A DNA stretch of 64,000 nt from Brevibacterium sanguinis (lineage in GTDB: Bacteria > Actinomycetota > Actinomycetes > Actinomycetales > Brevibacteriaceae): NCBI RefSeq assembly GCF_003315415.1, contig NZ_QNSB01000008.1, positions 92,280 through 156,279 on the forward strand, in the 5' to 3' direction. Position 1 is the stretch's first letter; the number at the start of each line of letters is the position of its first letter. The notes under the pieces were generated by a model that made no database searches, had not been told where the DNA came from, and saw only the letters and a program-made list of their open reading frames with translations. Of the stretch, positions 33,978 through 42,635 are shown piece by piece. The position numbers and the translations under genes are program-made.

Positions 33978-35027
33978 ATGCACAACATCGTTCGCTACCA
34001 GACCTTCATCTCCGCAGGCGTCTCCACCCGGACGATCAGACAGGCTCTCGCATGCTGCCTGCTCAAGCTGTCCTGTGGGGTGTATTCCGTCGTCGTCGAC
34101 TGCCATCGTCCGGAACATCGTCGGATAGCTGCGTTCATCGACGACAGAAAGTGGACGTCGTTCCACGAGCAGCGCACAGCCGCGGAACTCGAGGACGACT
34201 ACAAGTACCAGGAGGTCCTCCAGAGGCTGCGGATCTGCCACTACCCGTGCTACAGGGGCGGCGACGTGATCTGGGGAATCTCGGCCGCTCATCTCCACGA
34301 GATTCCTCTCTTCGGAGTCGCGACCGGCCCCATTTCGGTTCTCCATCCCACCAGCGCGTCCCGGAGCAGCCAGATCGCGCGCACCGCTCGCGCCGTCGAT
34401 GATGCGGACCTCTGCTGCGTCGAATCACTCACAGCGACCAGTCCGTACCGGACGTCGCTCGACCTCATTCGAATCCTGGGACAACAAGCAGCGTTCGCAG
34501 CGGCGGAGGCGACGTTGCGACGGTCGCTCCTGGGGAAGACAGAACCTGACTGGCTGCGGTTCGGCTATCCTGACGAGTTCACCGCACTCGGGCGCGAGAG
34601 GGTTGTGGACAACTTCTATCCGGTGATCGGCCGGTTGCGACAAGGTCGGGTCACAGCCCGACGGTTGGTCGACAACATCAGTCCGCTGTCCGAGAGCATT
34701 GCGGAGAGTTACTGCTCATTCTGCCTTCATGCAGTGAAACTGGGCGGCTTCGAGCAGCAGGTGAAGATCGCCGATGGCCGTGGCACGATCGCTCGAGTCG
34801 ACTTCCTCCATCGAGAGTCGATGACGATCCTCGAGGTCGACGGGGTGGGGAAGTATGTGAAGGTCGGGCGGGACAAGATGAGCAGGGAAAGCTACCAGCA
34901 CAATCGCCTGCTCGCACTTGGGTACACAGTTGTCCGCTTCCGTTTCCGGGATCTGCTCAACCCCAGCGATTTCGCCGCCAAGCTGTTCTCCCAGGCACCG
35001 AGGCTCAAACGGTTCGTCCGACGGTGA
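33978..35027 (+). CDS. AbiEi/DUF559-type protein (antitoxin-like winged helix plus endonuclease-like domain)
   Basis: A 349-residue protein of the actinobacterial type with an AbiEi-like N-terminus (FISAGVSTRTIRQALACCLL, then KLSCGVYSVV) and a C-terminal VSR/DUF559-like nuclease fold: ARVDFLHRESMTILEVDGVGKY, then YQHNRLLALGYTVVRFRFRDLL. The acidic residues of that fold (D in VDFL, E and D in LEVDG) are present. Such proteins are widespread and uncharacterised; antitoxin or DNA-end processing roles are suggested by homology only. No AbiEii toxin partner is adjacent. Codon usage is less extreme in GC than its neighbours, and it lies behind the unusual hairpin at 33722-33787, so recent acquisition is plausible. 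ATG 33978 is the first start matching the family N-terminus. Confidence 0.7.
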   Translation: MHNIVRYQTFISAGVSTRTIRQALACCLLKLSCGVYSVVVDCHRPEHRRIAAFIDDRKWTSFHEQRTAAELEDDYKYQEVLQRLRICHYPCYRGGDVIWGISAAHLHEIPLFGVATGPISVLHPTSASRSSQIARTARAVDDADLCCVESLTATSPYRTSLDLIRILGQQAAFAAAEATLRRSLLGKTEPDWLRFGYPDEFTALGRERVVDNFYPVIGRLRQGRVTARRLVDNISPLSESIAESYCSFCLHAVKLGGFEQQVKIADGRGTIARVDFLHRESMTILEVDGVGKYVKVGRDKMSRESYQHNRLLALGYTVVRFRFRDLLNPSDFAAKLFSQAPRLKRFVRR

Positions 35028-35123
35028 GTCGCTGCGCGTGAACGCGCAGGATTGGTGCCGACGGTGGCACGGCGCACAGAACGACGTCTCGATGAAGCGT
35101 GGTTCCAGTGCACTGACCGGCGT

Positions 35124-35600
35124 CTACGTCCTCGGTCGCACGACGACCCAGCGGCGCAGTCCGAGGACGATGACGGTGACCAGCCCGATGATGAGCAGGC
35201 CGTCGGCCGCGATGTAGAGGAAGTGCCAGCTCGAGCCGCCGTCGTCGACTCCGGCGAGCACGGCGTCCGTGCGCGAGTTGAGCAGAGGGCGGATGAGCGC
35301 GACCTTGATGGCGAGCACACCCATGAGGCCGAGGCTCACCCCGCGGAAGAGGGCGCCGACGGACTCCTTGAGCACCGCCCACAGCAGCGCCACCGCAATG
35401 GCGATCTCGACCCAGTTCATCGCCGTGAAGACCAGCCGCCCGATCCCGAGTCCGAGGGGGATCGTGATTCCCGGCGCCTGGAACTTCAACGGCGCCTCGA
35501 TGAGCGAGATACCGATGATGAGTCCGAGCCAGACCGCCGGCAGGACGATGCGCAGTCCTGCGGCCAATTGGGAGTCCCGAGAGCTGAAGAACGTTGTCAT
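35124..35600 (-). CDS. Small integral membrane protein of unknown function
   Basis: A 158-residue protein with four predicted transmembrane helices (about 15-38, 50-80, 88-108, 130-152), one beginning IVLPAVWLGLIIGISLIEAPLK. It resembles small uncharacterised four-helix membrane proteins, but I cannot name a family. ATG 35600 is preceded at 7 nt by TAGAAT inside a perfect palindrome, suggesting a leaderless, regulated transcript. AGGAG lies 13 nt upstream, too far for a good ribosome binding site. Confidence 0.75.
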   Translation of the reverse strand: MTTFFSSRDSQLAAGLRIVLPAVWLGLIIGISLIEAPLKFQAPGITIPLGLGIGRLVFTAMNWVEIAIAVALLWAVLKESVGALFRGVSLGLMGVLAIKVALIRPLLNSRTDAVLAGVDDGGSSWHFLYIAADGLLIIGLVTVIVLGLRRWVVVRPRT

Positions 35601-35613
35601 GTTTCGGATTCTA
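35601..35613 (-). promoter_or_regulatory. Leaderless-type -10 box of the small membrane protein gene
   Basis: On the minus strand TAGAAT (35613-35608) is followed by CCGAAAC (7 nt) and ATG 35600. Confidence 0.5.
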
Positions 35614-35626
35614 CTCCTCGTAGAAT
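35608..35626. promoter_or_regulatory. Perfect palindrome containing -10 boxes on both strands
   Basis: ATTCTAC-TCCTC-GTAGAAT is a 7-bp perfect inverted repeat with a 5-bp spacer. Each arm reads TAGAAT outward, so it could be a bidirectional promoter or an operator covering the minus-strand -10 box. Confidence 0.6.
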
Positions 35627-35681
35627 CGAGGTGGAGCGCGGCTCGGAGCGCGGTCCGCGCCACCGTCGAGCTGGGTTCGGG

Positions 35682-35866
35682 CTCCGGCCGAATCGTCGGT
35701 CGCGGCACCATGGTACCCGGGCTCGGACTCCGGCCGAATCGTCGGTCGCGGCACCATGGTAGCCGGGCTCGGACTTCCGGCCGAGGACCGGTTGGACCCT
35801 GGTGGACATCGCATGTGCGACCCGGCCGAGGACCGGTTGGACCCCGGCCGGCACCGCAAGTGCGAC
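35682..35866. repeat. Four degenerate tandem copies of a ~46-bp repeat
   Basis: CTCCGGCCGAATCGTCGG begins units at 35682 and 35728, followed by CCGGCCGAGGACCGGTTGG units near 35777 and 35822. The spacing is 45-46 bp. The array fills the gap between the palindrome and the amidohydrolase gene. Confidence 0.75.
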
Positions 35867-35926
35867 CCCGGCGCAGCGGCCCGCCGAGGCGCAGAGCGCG
35901 GAAGCAGGGTGACGCGGGCGCCGCCC

Positions 35927-35939
35927 TAGACTGGGGTCC
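35927..35939 (+). promoter_or_regulatory. Leaderless-type -10 box of the amidohydrolase gene
   Basis: TAGACT (35927-35932) is 7 nt from ATG 35940; no Shine-Dalgarno sequence is present. Confidence 0.5.
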
Positions 35940-38051
35940 ATGCGTCTGTTCTCCAACGCCGTCGTGCGCACCTTCTCCCCTTCACTCGGCACCCATCCGC
36001 AACCGCACAGTGCGACCGGCACCCATCCGCAACCGCACAGCGCCCACCCGTACGCACGCAGTACCCCGGACGACACGGCCCCTGTCCCCGACTCGATCCT
36101 CGTCGAAGGAGAGAAGATCGTCGCCGTCGGGACCCGCGCTCAGCTGCTCGACATCGCGGAGTCGTCCTCGGCGAGGACCGCCGCGCTCGCCTCGGCGGGC
36201 GGTATCGGGGCCACCTCGGTGACTCCGGGCGCGGGCCTCGAGGAGATCGACTGCGGCGGGCAGATCATCCTCCCCGGCTTCGTCGACGCGCACATGCACT
36301 CGATCGCGTACGCGGACTCCCTGACCAATCTCGACCTGTCGACGCTGGGGTCCCTCGCCGAGGCGGTCGCCGCCATCCGTGAACGTGCCCAGGCCATGCC
36401 GGTCGGATCCTGGGTGCTCGGCGCAGGTTGGGACCTCAACAAGTGGGACGATCCGCGTCCGCCCGACCGGGAGCTGCTCGACCGGGCGGTGCCCGACCAC
36501 CCGGTCGCGATGTGGTCGGTCGACCTCCACACCCTGTGGGTCAACGCCCGGGCGCTGGAGATCGCAGGTATCGACGCGCTCACCCCGGACCCCTCGGGCG
36601 GCGAGTTCGTCCGCGACCCAGACGGCCAGCTCACCGGCCTGATCAGGGAGGAGGCGACCGGGCTCGTTGCACGGTTCGTCCCCGAACCCACCCGCGAGGA
36701 GCAGGTCGAGAGGCTCGCGACCACCCAGCAGCTGTTCCTCTCCCAAGGGCTGACCGGCCTCCACGATTTCGACGGCATGGCCTCGACGCTCGCCTGGACC
36801 GACCTGCGGGAGGCGGATCGGCAGCACCTGCGTGTGATGAAGTACCTGCGCGGCAACGAGGTTCCCTGGGCGATCGAGACCGGGTGGCGCACCGGCGACG
36901 GGGACGACTGGCTGCGCCGAGGCGGACTCAAGCTCTTCTCCGACGGTGCCCTCGGCTCGCACACCTGCCACATGTCGGTGCCGTTCCCGACCCCGGTTCC
37001 GGCGGGAGTCGCGGCAGCCGGGTCATCGTCGGGAGCGGGCTCGCCTACGGGAACCGCCCCGGCGAAGGCACCGGAATCGTTCGGAGCGACCGGCGGCCAC
37101 GACGTCGAGGCGAACTACGGCATCGCCCAGATGACGGAGGACGAGCTCTTCGAGCAGGCGCGGATGGCGACGGAGGCGGGCATCTCCGTGGCGATCCATG
37201 CGATCGGCGATCAGGCGAACCACCACGTGCTCAACGTCTTCGAGCGTCTGCGACCGGTCACCAGGGCCGCCGAGGAGAAGCACCGGCGGCCGCTGCGCCA
37301 CCGGGTCGAGCACGCCCAGTTCATCCAGCCGGCCGACGTCGCGCGCTTCCGCGCCCTTGACGTCATCGCCTCGATGCAGCCGCGCCACTGCATCTCCGAC
37401 CTGCACCTGCTCCATCTCATCGACGCCTCCGCGCGGCTCGCCGCCTATGCCTGGCCCGACCTGATCGAGGCCGGCGCCCACGTGGCCTTCGGCTCCGACG
37501 GGCCGGTCGAGCCGGCGAACCCGTTCGCCGCGATCTATGCCGCGATGACCAGGGCGGACATTTCCGGAGACCCGGCCACGAGCTTCCAACCGCCAAGGAG
37601 GCTCACCGCCGCCGAGGCGATCCGCCGGCACACGCAGGGACCGGCCTTCGCCGCCGGCCTCGAGGGCAGGCGGGGCTTCCTGGCTCCGGGGATGGATGCC
37701 GACTTCATCATCGTCAACACCGACCCCTGCACCGCGGACGGCCTCCGCGGCGCAGGGTGGGGCGGAGACAGAACGGTGAATCGCGCCGAGGCGGCCGGCG
37801 GTACCCCGGCAACCCGCGCCGAGACGGCCGGACGCACCCCGGCAACCCGCGCCAAGACGGCCGGACGCACCCCGGCAACCCCAGCCGAGGCGGCCGGTCG
37901 CACCCGGGCACCTCGCGCCGAGGTGGCTGCGAGTCGCGACGGACTGCTCGGCTACGCGAGCGAGGAGGCGCTCTTCGCCCACGCCTCGGCGATCAGGGAC
38001 ACCACGGTGGCGATGACGGTGGTCGGCGGAGAGGTGAGGTACTCCGCCTGA
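35940..38051 (+). CDS. YtcJ-like metal-dependent amidohydrolase (Amidohydro_3) with repeat insertions
   Basis: A 703-residue enzyme. Metal-binding signatures of the amidohydrolase TIM barrel are present: GFVDAHMHS (about 115), AIHAIGDQANHHVL (about 420), HRVEHAQF (about 455) and AFGSDGPVEPANPF (about 518). YtcJ-type enzymes hydrolyse amides or cyclic amides of unknown identity; the substrate is not predictable. Family length is about 530-560. The excess comes from a doubled GTHPQPHSA unit at 17-35, a Gly/Ser/Ala-rich loop at about 352-380, and five copies of a RAETAGRTPAT-like 10-residue unit at about 616-665 near the C-terminus. The frame is open throughout and the final strand (MTVVGGEVRYSA) is preserved. 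Confidence 0.87.
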   Translation: MRLFSNAVVRTFSPSLGTHPQPHSATGTHPQPHSAHPYARSTPDDTAPVPDSILVEGEKIVAVGTRAQLLDIAESSSARTAALASAGGIGATSVTPGAGLEEIDCGGQIILPGFVDAHMHSIAYADSLTNLDLSTLGSLAEAVAAIRERAQAMPVGSWVLGAGWDLNKWDDPRPPDRELLDRAVPDHPVAMWSVDLHTLWVNARALEIAGIDALTPDPSGGEFVRDPDGQLTGLIREEATGLVARFVPEPTREEQVERLATTQQLFLSQGLTGLHDFDGMASTLAWTDLREADRQHLRVMKYLRGNEVPWAIETGWRTGDGDDWLRRGGLKLFSDGALGSHTCHMSVPFPTPVPAGVAAAGSSSGAGSPTGTAPAKAPESFGATGGHDVEANYGIAQMTEDELFEQARMATEAGISVAIHAIGDQANHHVLNVFERLRPVTRAAEEKHRRPLRHRVEHAQFIQPADVARFRALDVIASMQPRHCISDLHLLHLIDASARLAAYAWPDLIEAGAHVAFGSDGPVEPANPFAAIYAAMTRADISGDPATSFQPPRRLTAAEAIRRHTQGPAFAAGLEGRRGFLAPGMDADFIIVNTDPCTADGLRGAGWGGDRTVNRAEAAGGTPATRAETAGRTPATRAKTAGRTPATPAEAAGRTRAPRAEVAASRDGLLGYASEEALFAHASAIRDTTVAMTVVGGEVRYSA
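37786..37930 (+). repeat. 30-bp in-frame tandem repeat, about five copies, in the amidohydrolase gene
   Basis: CGCGCCGAGACGGCCGGACG-like units recur every 30 bp and encode RAETAGRTPAT variants. The two central copies are nearly identical, which points to recent expansion. Confidence 0.85.
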
Positions 38052-38056
38052 ATCGC

Positions 38057-38545
38057 CTACTTCGAGCCGATGATACGACGGACGAACGCCTCGGCGTGGC
38101 CGCTGAGGGTGGCGATGCGCCGCGCGATGAACGCGTCCGGGTCGTTCTGCCCCTCGATCGCACGAGGGGGTGTTCGCACGAGCTCCGAGCAGGTGAAGTC
38201 ACCGTGGATGAGCGTGCCCAGGGTGTTTCCGTTGCGACCGGACGAGCCGGCCTTCTTGGCGACGAACATCGTGACATTGCCGAGTTCGTGGATGTCCTCA
38301 CACCAGTTGCACATCGCCTGGCTCTTCGTCGACGGGGCCGAGCGCAGCACGAGTCCGCGCGGGACACCGTCGACGGGCACGATGACATAGGCGCGCTGGG
38401 GGACCTTGGGATCCGTCCAGCCGATGTACTCGCGGTCGGTCCAATCGACCTCGACGAGGTGGTCGGGGACCCGGATCTTCTCGGCCTCACGACGGGAGGC
38501 GTTGACGAAGGACTTCCTGATCTGGTTCTCGGTGAGCTGTTCCAT
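38057..38545 (-). CDS. FBP-domain protein, EF-G-binding (FusB-like) family
   Basis: A 162-residue protein. A helical N-terminus (LTENQIRKSFVNASRREAEKI) is followed by a treble-clef zinc finger region with MCNWCEDI (CxxC) and IHGDFTCSELVRTPP. This matches the FBP (fibronectin-binding-like) family related to FusB, which binds elongation factor G and can free it from fusidic-acid-stalled ribosomes. Zinc ligands appear to be C, C, H and C. Whether it gives any resistance is unknown; most chromosomal members are uncharacterised. No strong ribosome binding site is seen before ATG 38545. Confidence 0.78.
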   Translation of the reverse strand: MEQLTENQIRKSFVNASRREAEKIRVPDHLVEVDWTDREYIGWTDPKVPQRAYVIVPVDGVPRGLVLRSAPSTKSQAMCNWCEDIHELGNVTMFVAKKAGSSGRNGNTLGTLIHGDFTCSELVRTPPRAIEGQNDPDAFIARRIATLSGHAEAFVRRIIGSK

Positions 38546-39054
38546 TGTCAGACTTTCTGTACGGGCTCCGATGACGGCATCGTTCACTGACGAGACTCGT
38601 CCTGCCCGGCCGGACGATGCGGTCAGTGCACCAGCGGTTCGGACGCGACGTCTCGGACCCGCGCGAGGGCACGAGCTGCTCGCTGGGGGAACGAGCCGCC
38701 TCGAGGGCACGAGTCGCCCGTGAGCGTGCGAGGACAAGGCCAGGCGTGCTTCCGCTGATCACGAACGGTCCGTGGTGTGAACCATGATCGGCCCGCGAAG
38801 TGAGCCGTCATCGGTCGGCGATGTGAAGGACTGGTCGTCAGTTGGATGACATCGTAAGCGGTGGGGGTTTCTGATCGGGCAAGTCGCGCACAGGCACGAC
38901 TCACGGCTCATTCGGGACGCGCCGGCGACAATCGCGAACGGGCGCTCGCCTCGAATGAGTGAGGGGACATCAGACTAGAAACTGGCCACGAGGGCCACCG
39001 ATCCCTTCTCCCGAATACCGTGGGAGGCTCGACGATGAATGACGAGCCAGTAGC
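38546..39054. other. Gene-free spacer with short degenerate repeats
   Basis: About 510 bp with no gene I can support; a 93-codon minus-strand frame here lacks family features. GAGGGCACGAG appears twice at 38659-38720. Three 23-bp units of GTGAnCCnTnATCGGnCnGCGA occur at 38777-38845, reminiscent of the multiple end repeats of some insertion sequences, but no transposase remnant is visible. Confidence 0.4.
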
Positions 39055-39666
39055 TTACTCCCCGGAGGCGACGCTCGGCAAGGACCGGTCTGGTTCCGCT
39101 GGTCGCGCTGGCACGCTCCGAACCCGCTTGAGGATCCGCCGCAGTCCCTGCGCATACCGCCTCGCCATGTGCTGCTGACCGGCCACCACCAGGGGTGCGA
39201 CCGTGCGCAACGGCGCAGGCTCGGGGACGGAGGTCGACGTGATGGTGACGCCGAGGCGACCGTCCGTGCCGATCGAGACGAGGAACGTCTCCTCCCCGCT
39301 GACGAGATGACCAGGCAGCGTGCGGTAGGTGAAACCCGCGCAGGTCGCGGTGTCGACCACCTCGGTGATCTCGCAACCGCCGACCGGGACCGTGAGCACC
39401 CGCCGGCGCCGAGGTGGGAGCGGCCAGAGTGCATCGAGCCGGAGCTCGACGCGACGACCGACGTCGACCCGCCGCCGGGGGCGGATGAGCACCCCGGCGG
39501 CTTCGTGCAGCTCCCATGTGAGCACGGCCTCGCGGGCCGCGGGGAACAGGTCGGCCGCGCCCAGGTCGAGCGTGCAGGAGAGGTGGTTGCCCTCGGAACC
39601 CTGCCGCAAGGAGTTCGGACACGTCACGTCCGTCGCCTTGCCTGCTCTTTGTGATCGTCGGCACAT
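39055..39666 (-). CDS. DUF1990 family protein
   Basis: A 203-residue protein of the DUF1990 family, function unknown. AGVLIRPRRRVDVGRRVEL, AGFTYRTLPGHLVSGEETF, then the basic C-terminal helix ARRYAQGLRRIL are typical. The ATG at 39666 is preferred over upstream starts because TATCCT lies 7 nt before it, the leaderless arrangement, and family alignment starts nearby. Four Cys/Arg-rich residues at the very N-terminus look unrelated to the domain. It is divergent from an SDR gene. Confidence 0.75.
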   Translation of the reverse strand: MCRRSQRAGKATDVTCPNSLRQGSEGNHLSCTLDLGAADLFPAAREAVLTWELHEAAGVLIRPRRRVDVGRRVELRLDALWPLPPRRRRVLTVPVGGCEITEVVDTATCAGFTYRTLPGHLVSGEETFLVSIGTDGRLGVTITSTSVPEPAPLRTVAPLVVAGQQHMARRYAQGLRRILKRVRSVPARPAEPDRSLPSVASGE

Positions 39667-39679
39667 CCTGCTTAGGATA
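39667..39679 (-). promoter_or_regulatory. Leaderless-type -10 box of the DUF1990 gene
   Basis: On the minus strand TATCCT (39679-39674) is 7 nt from ATG 39666; AGG directly before the ATG is too close to act as a ribosome binding site. Confidence 0.4.
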
Positions 39680-39799
39680 CAAGCATCGCACCGAGCGACC
39701 GTTCGGTACACAAGCGAGCATGCGAGCACCTGAACTCACGGACCGGGAATGCGATCCTTCGATGCTCGACCGGCTCGTCGCCGCGACCCGAGGAGAAGC

Positions 39800-40612
39800 A
39801 TGACCGCTGGTTGGAGTTCCGAGTCTCGGCCGAGTCCTACTCGCCTGGGCCCTCGCCGGTTCGAAGGCCAGGTCGCCCTCATCACCGGGGCCAGCCGTGG
39901 CATCGGACTCGGCATCGCGAAACGACTCAATGCCGAAGGGGCGACCGTTGTCCTCACCGCGCGGAAGCCGGACGCCCTCGCCGAGGCGGTCGCGGAGTTC
40001 CCCACGGGCACTGCGCTCGGCATCGCCGGCAAGGCCGATGACCCCGCCCATCGGGCCGAGGTGTTCGACACCGTCGCCGAGAAGTTCGGTCGCCTCGACA
40101 TGCTCGTCACCAACGTCGGCATCAACCCCGTCTACGGACCCACCGTCGACATCGACCTCGACGCCGCCCGGAAGATCCTCGACGTCAATGTCCTCGGAAC
40201 GCTCGCCTGGGTGCAGGGGGCGGTGCACCACGAGCGCCTGGGATTCCGACGCAACAGGGGTCGGATCGTCAGCGTCTCGTCGGTCGCCGGCTCCACACCC
40301 AGTCCGGGCATCGGCTTCTACGGCGTCTCGAAAGCCGCGATCTCGCACCTGACGACGACATTGGCGGTCGAGCTCGGTCCCGACATCCGCGTCAATGCCG
40401 TGGCGCCGGCGGTGGTGAAGACGAGCTTCGCCCGCGCCCTCTACGAAGGCCGCGAGGACACAGTCGCCGAGGCGTACCCCCTCAAGCGTCTGGGTACGCC
40501 GGAGGACATCGGGGCCGCCGTCGCCTACCTGGCCTCGAGCGACGCCGACTGGATCACCGGGCAGGTGCTCACGGCCGATGGCGGACTCATCGCCGCCGGC
40601 GGAACCGCCTGA
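39800..40612 (+). CDS. Short-chain dehydrogenase/reductase (FabG-like)
   Basis: A 270-residue classical SDR. The NAD(P)-binding motif TGASRGIG lies at about 30-37, NVG at about 110 replaces the usual NAG, the catalytic Ser is in IVSVSSVAG and the Tyr-Lys pair in YGVSK. The C-terminal WITGQVLTADGG is typical of 3-oxoacyl-ACP reductase-like SDRs. AGGAGA precedes ATG 39800. The substrate is not predictable; it stands alone between DUF1990 and a convergent lipoprotein gene. Confidence 0.9.
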   Translation: MTAGWSSESRPSPTRLGPRRFEGQVALITGASRGIGLGIAKRLNAEGATVVLTARKPDALAEAVAEFPTGTALGIAGKADDPAHRAEVFDTVAEKFGRLDMLVTNVGINPVYGPTVDIDLDAARKILDVNVLGTLAWVQGAVHHERLGFRRNRGRIVSVSSVAGSTPSPGIGFYGVSKAAISHLTTTLAVELGPDIRVNAVAPAVVKTSFARALYEGREDTVAEAYPLKRLGTPEDIGAAVAYLASSDADWITGQVLTADGGLIAAGGTA

Positions 40613-40790
40613 GCCGGGCGGCCTGGGTGGAACCGCGGCTGAACGAAACCTGCCAGAACCGAACCGCGGCTGGGCCAGACTGCGGCTGAACGAAACCCGC
40701 CCGAGTCGAACCGCGGCTGACCCGGGCACCTGACCCGGCTCCCCGCCCGATGCGTCCCGGCTGGCTCCCGCCGCCCGAATCAACCCGACC
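40613..40790. repeat. Short degenerate repeats between convergent genes
   Basis: AACCGCGGCTGAACGAAACC-like units recur about four times between 40630 and 40720. No gene is present and no strong terminator hairpin was seen. Confidence 0.55.
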
Positions 40791-42374
40791 TCACTCCAGC
40801 AGCTTGTCGGTGAGTGCCGCCGACAGCTCCTCGATCAGGTCCAGAGGGGAGGTGTCGACGGTCGCGCCCTCCCACGTCCCCTGCTTCCGGTCGGGCCGCG
40901 CGACGATCTCGATGTCGAGGTACCCGGGCTCGGTCGCTTCGCCGAGAGCGATCTGCGCCCTCCGGTTCGAGTTCCACCCCTCGGTCTCGGCCTCCCCGAT
41001 GATCGCCGCATGCCCATTGACCTCGGTGAATGAGGCACCCGCCGGAGCGACGGAGTCGAGGGTCCCGGTGGACGCCTGGAGTCGGACGACGAGGGAGTGC
41101 CGGGACTCGACGAATTCGCACACCGCCTCGTCGTCCTCGCGCAGCGTCGCCTCCCGCAGGGCGGTCACCCCGGTCAGCCCCGGGTTCGCGAACTCGTCCT
41201 GCACGGTCGATCGGGCGGCAGCGCAGAGGACAGTGGGGTCGGCCTCGGACTCCATCATCACCTCGGCGGGGGCGTCCGGGATCTCCACGGAATCCGGGAC
41301 GGGGGCGCACAGGCGCTCGGCCGGGGAGAGGGCATCGGCGCAGGCTCCCACCGCGGGCCCATCGTTCTCGTCGGCGGAGTAGAGCGGGACCGGTCCGGAC
41401 GCCTGGGCGGGCTTGGCCGCCTTCACCGCCGGGACCGCCTCCTCGGCGAGGGCGATCGCGTCGGTGCAGGTGGCGGCCTCCACCTCGGCGCGGATGACGT
41501 CCCCGTCGGAGCGGGCCGATGCGGTCTTCGCATCCCACAGCAGCCGGCACGAACCGTCGTCGTCGGCTTCGTCATCGGGGTCGGAGCTGAAGAGGAGGAC
41601 GTCAGTGCCGTCGATCGTGAGCAGGGGGTAGTCGTCGAACCGGCCATCGGCGCGCAGGGTCTGCAGAGGTTCGGAGTAGCGGAAGAGCAGGCCCTTCTCG
41701 GGGTGGACGGCGACGAAACCGGAATCGTCCTCCCGCCACAGACCGCATCGGTCCAGGGACGCGCCGAGCCCCTCCCGCGGTTCGATGACCATGCCCGTCG
41801 GCGGGGTGCCGACGAGCGGGGCGAAGACGTCGCACGCGACGATCCCGTCGTCGTCCCTGCGCTGATAGGTGGAGGAATCCGCGCTCAGTGACTGCACCGC
41901 CCGGGAGGCGAAGGCCTCGGGCTCGGCGCAGTCGTAGCCGTAGTCGGTGTCCTGGGAGAAGACGATCGCGTGCTCGTGGTCGACGGGGATCGAGATCGCA
42001 CAGCGGCCGAGCTTCTCGCTGTTGCGGTAGGCCTTCGTTCCCGCCAGCGCGATCTCGTCCTCCCAGAAGCGCTGGTGCTGACCGAGCTCGGAGTACACCT
42101 CGACGCGGACGCGCTCGTGGAGCACGCAGCTGAACAGCTCCCGCCACTTGTCGCCGTCGTCGATGCCCAGATCCGCGCTGGTTTCGGAGTCGAGCAGCGC
42201 GCACGGGTCGAGGGCGGCCAGCCGGGTGCGCACCTCGGCGGCATCGCGGTCGGCCGCAGGAGGGGGAACATCGCGATCGACCGGCGGAAGGGGTGTGAGC
42301 GTGGTCGTGCACCCGGCGAGCAGCCCGACGACCACCGTGATCAGAGCCGCCGACACAGCCCGCGATCGTCTCAT
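40791..42374 (-). CDS. Putative secreted lipoprotein (DUF3558-like)
   Basis: A 527-residue protein with a signal peptide and lipobox (VVGLLAGC, Cys near 22) followed by a Pro-rich linker and two or more repeated Cys-containing domains. DPCALLDSETSADLGI is the opening of the actinobacterial DUF3558-type lipoprotein domain, and further paired Cys occur along the chain. Function is unknown; it is expected on the outer face of the cytoplasmic membrane. ATG 42374 follows AAGGG, and TATACT at about 42406-42411 on this strand is a plausible -10 box. Confidence 0.7.
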   Translation of the reverse strand: MRRSRAVSAALITVVVGLLAGCTTTLTPLPPVDRDVPPPAADRDAAEVRTRLAALDPCALLDSETSADLGIDDGDKWRELFSCVLHERVRVEVYSELGQHQRFWEDEIALAGTKAYRNSEKLGRCAISIPVDHEHAIVFSQDTDYGYDCAEPEAFASRAVQSLSADSSTYQRRDDDGIVACDVFAPLVGTPPTGMVIEPREGLGASLDRCGLWREDDSGFVAVHPEKGLLFRYSEPLQTLRADGRFDDYPLLTIDGTDVLLFSSDPDDEADDDGSCRLLWDAKTASARSDGDVIRAEVEAATCTDAIALAEEAVPAVKAAKPAQASGPVPLYSADENDGPAVGACADALSPAERLCAPVPDSVEIPDAPAEVMMESEADPTVLCAAARSTVQDEFANPGLTGVTALREATLREDDEAVCEFVESRHSLVVRLQASTGTLDSVAPAGASFTEVNGHAAIIGEAETEGWNSNRRAQIALGEATEPGYLDIEIVARPDRKQGTWEGATVDTSPLDLIEELSAALTDKLLE

Positions 42375-42573
42375 CCTCGACCCTTCCTCGCACCGAATCA
42401 GCTCAGTATAGAGCGGCCCGGCCCGCGCGAACTGCGGTGTCGCCCCCGTGCCACGCGCGCGAATCCCCATGCCACCCGCGCCCGTTCGGGCGGCCCGGCC
42501 CCGTGTCACCCGCGCCCGTTCCGACGGCCCGACCCCGTGCCGCCCGCGCGAATCCCCTTGTCACCCGCCGATG
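42375..42573. repeat. Repeat-containing spacer upstream of the glycine riboswitch
   Basis: CACCCGCGCCCGTTCnGnCGGCCCG occurs twice and GCGCGAATCCCC occurs twice between 42440 and 42565. There is no gene. Confidence 0.6.
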
Positions 42574-42602
42574 TTGTCCGCGCGCGTTCACACCACTAGG
42601 AT
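42574..42602 (+). promoter_or_regulatory. Promoter of the glycine riboswitch-gcv transcript
   Basis: TTGTCC (42574-42579) and TAGGAT (42597-42602) are separated by 17 bp, placing the transcription start about 30 nt before the aptamer. Confidence 0.6.
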
Positions 42603-42635
42603 GAGGTGCATAAACACATAGCTGCCGCTACGACA

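Noticed and set aside
35682..35866. Possible CRISPR array at the 46-bp repeats
   Set aside because: Units are contiguous with no unique spacers, and no cas genes are present.
38623..38904. 93-codon minus-strand frame in the 38.5-39.0 kb spacer
   Set aside because: There is no ribosome binding site, no domain, and it overlaps short repeats.
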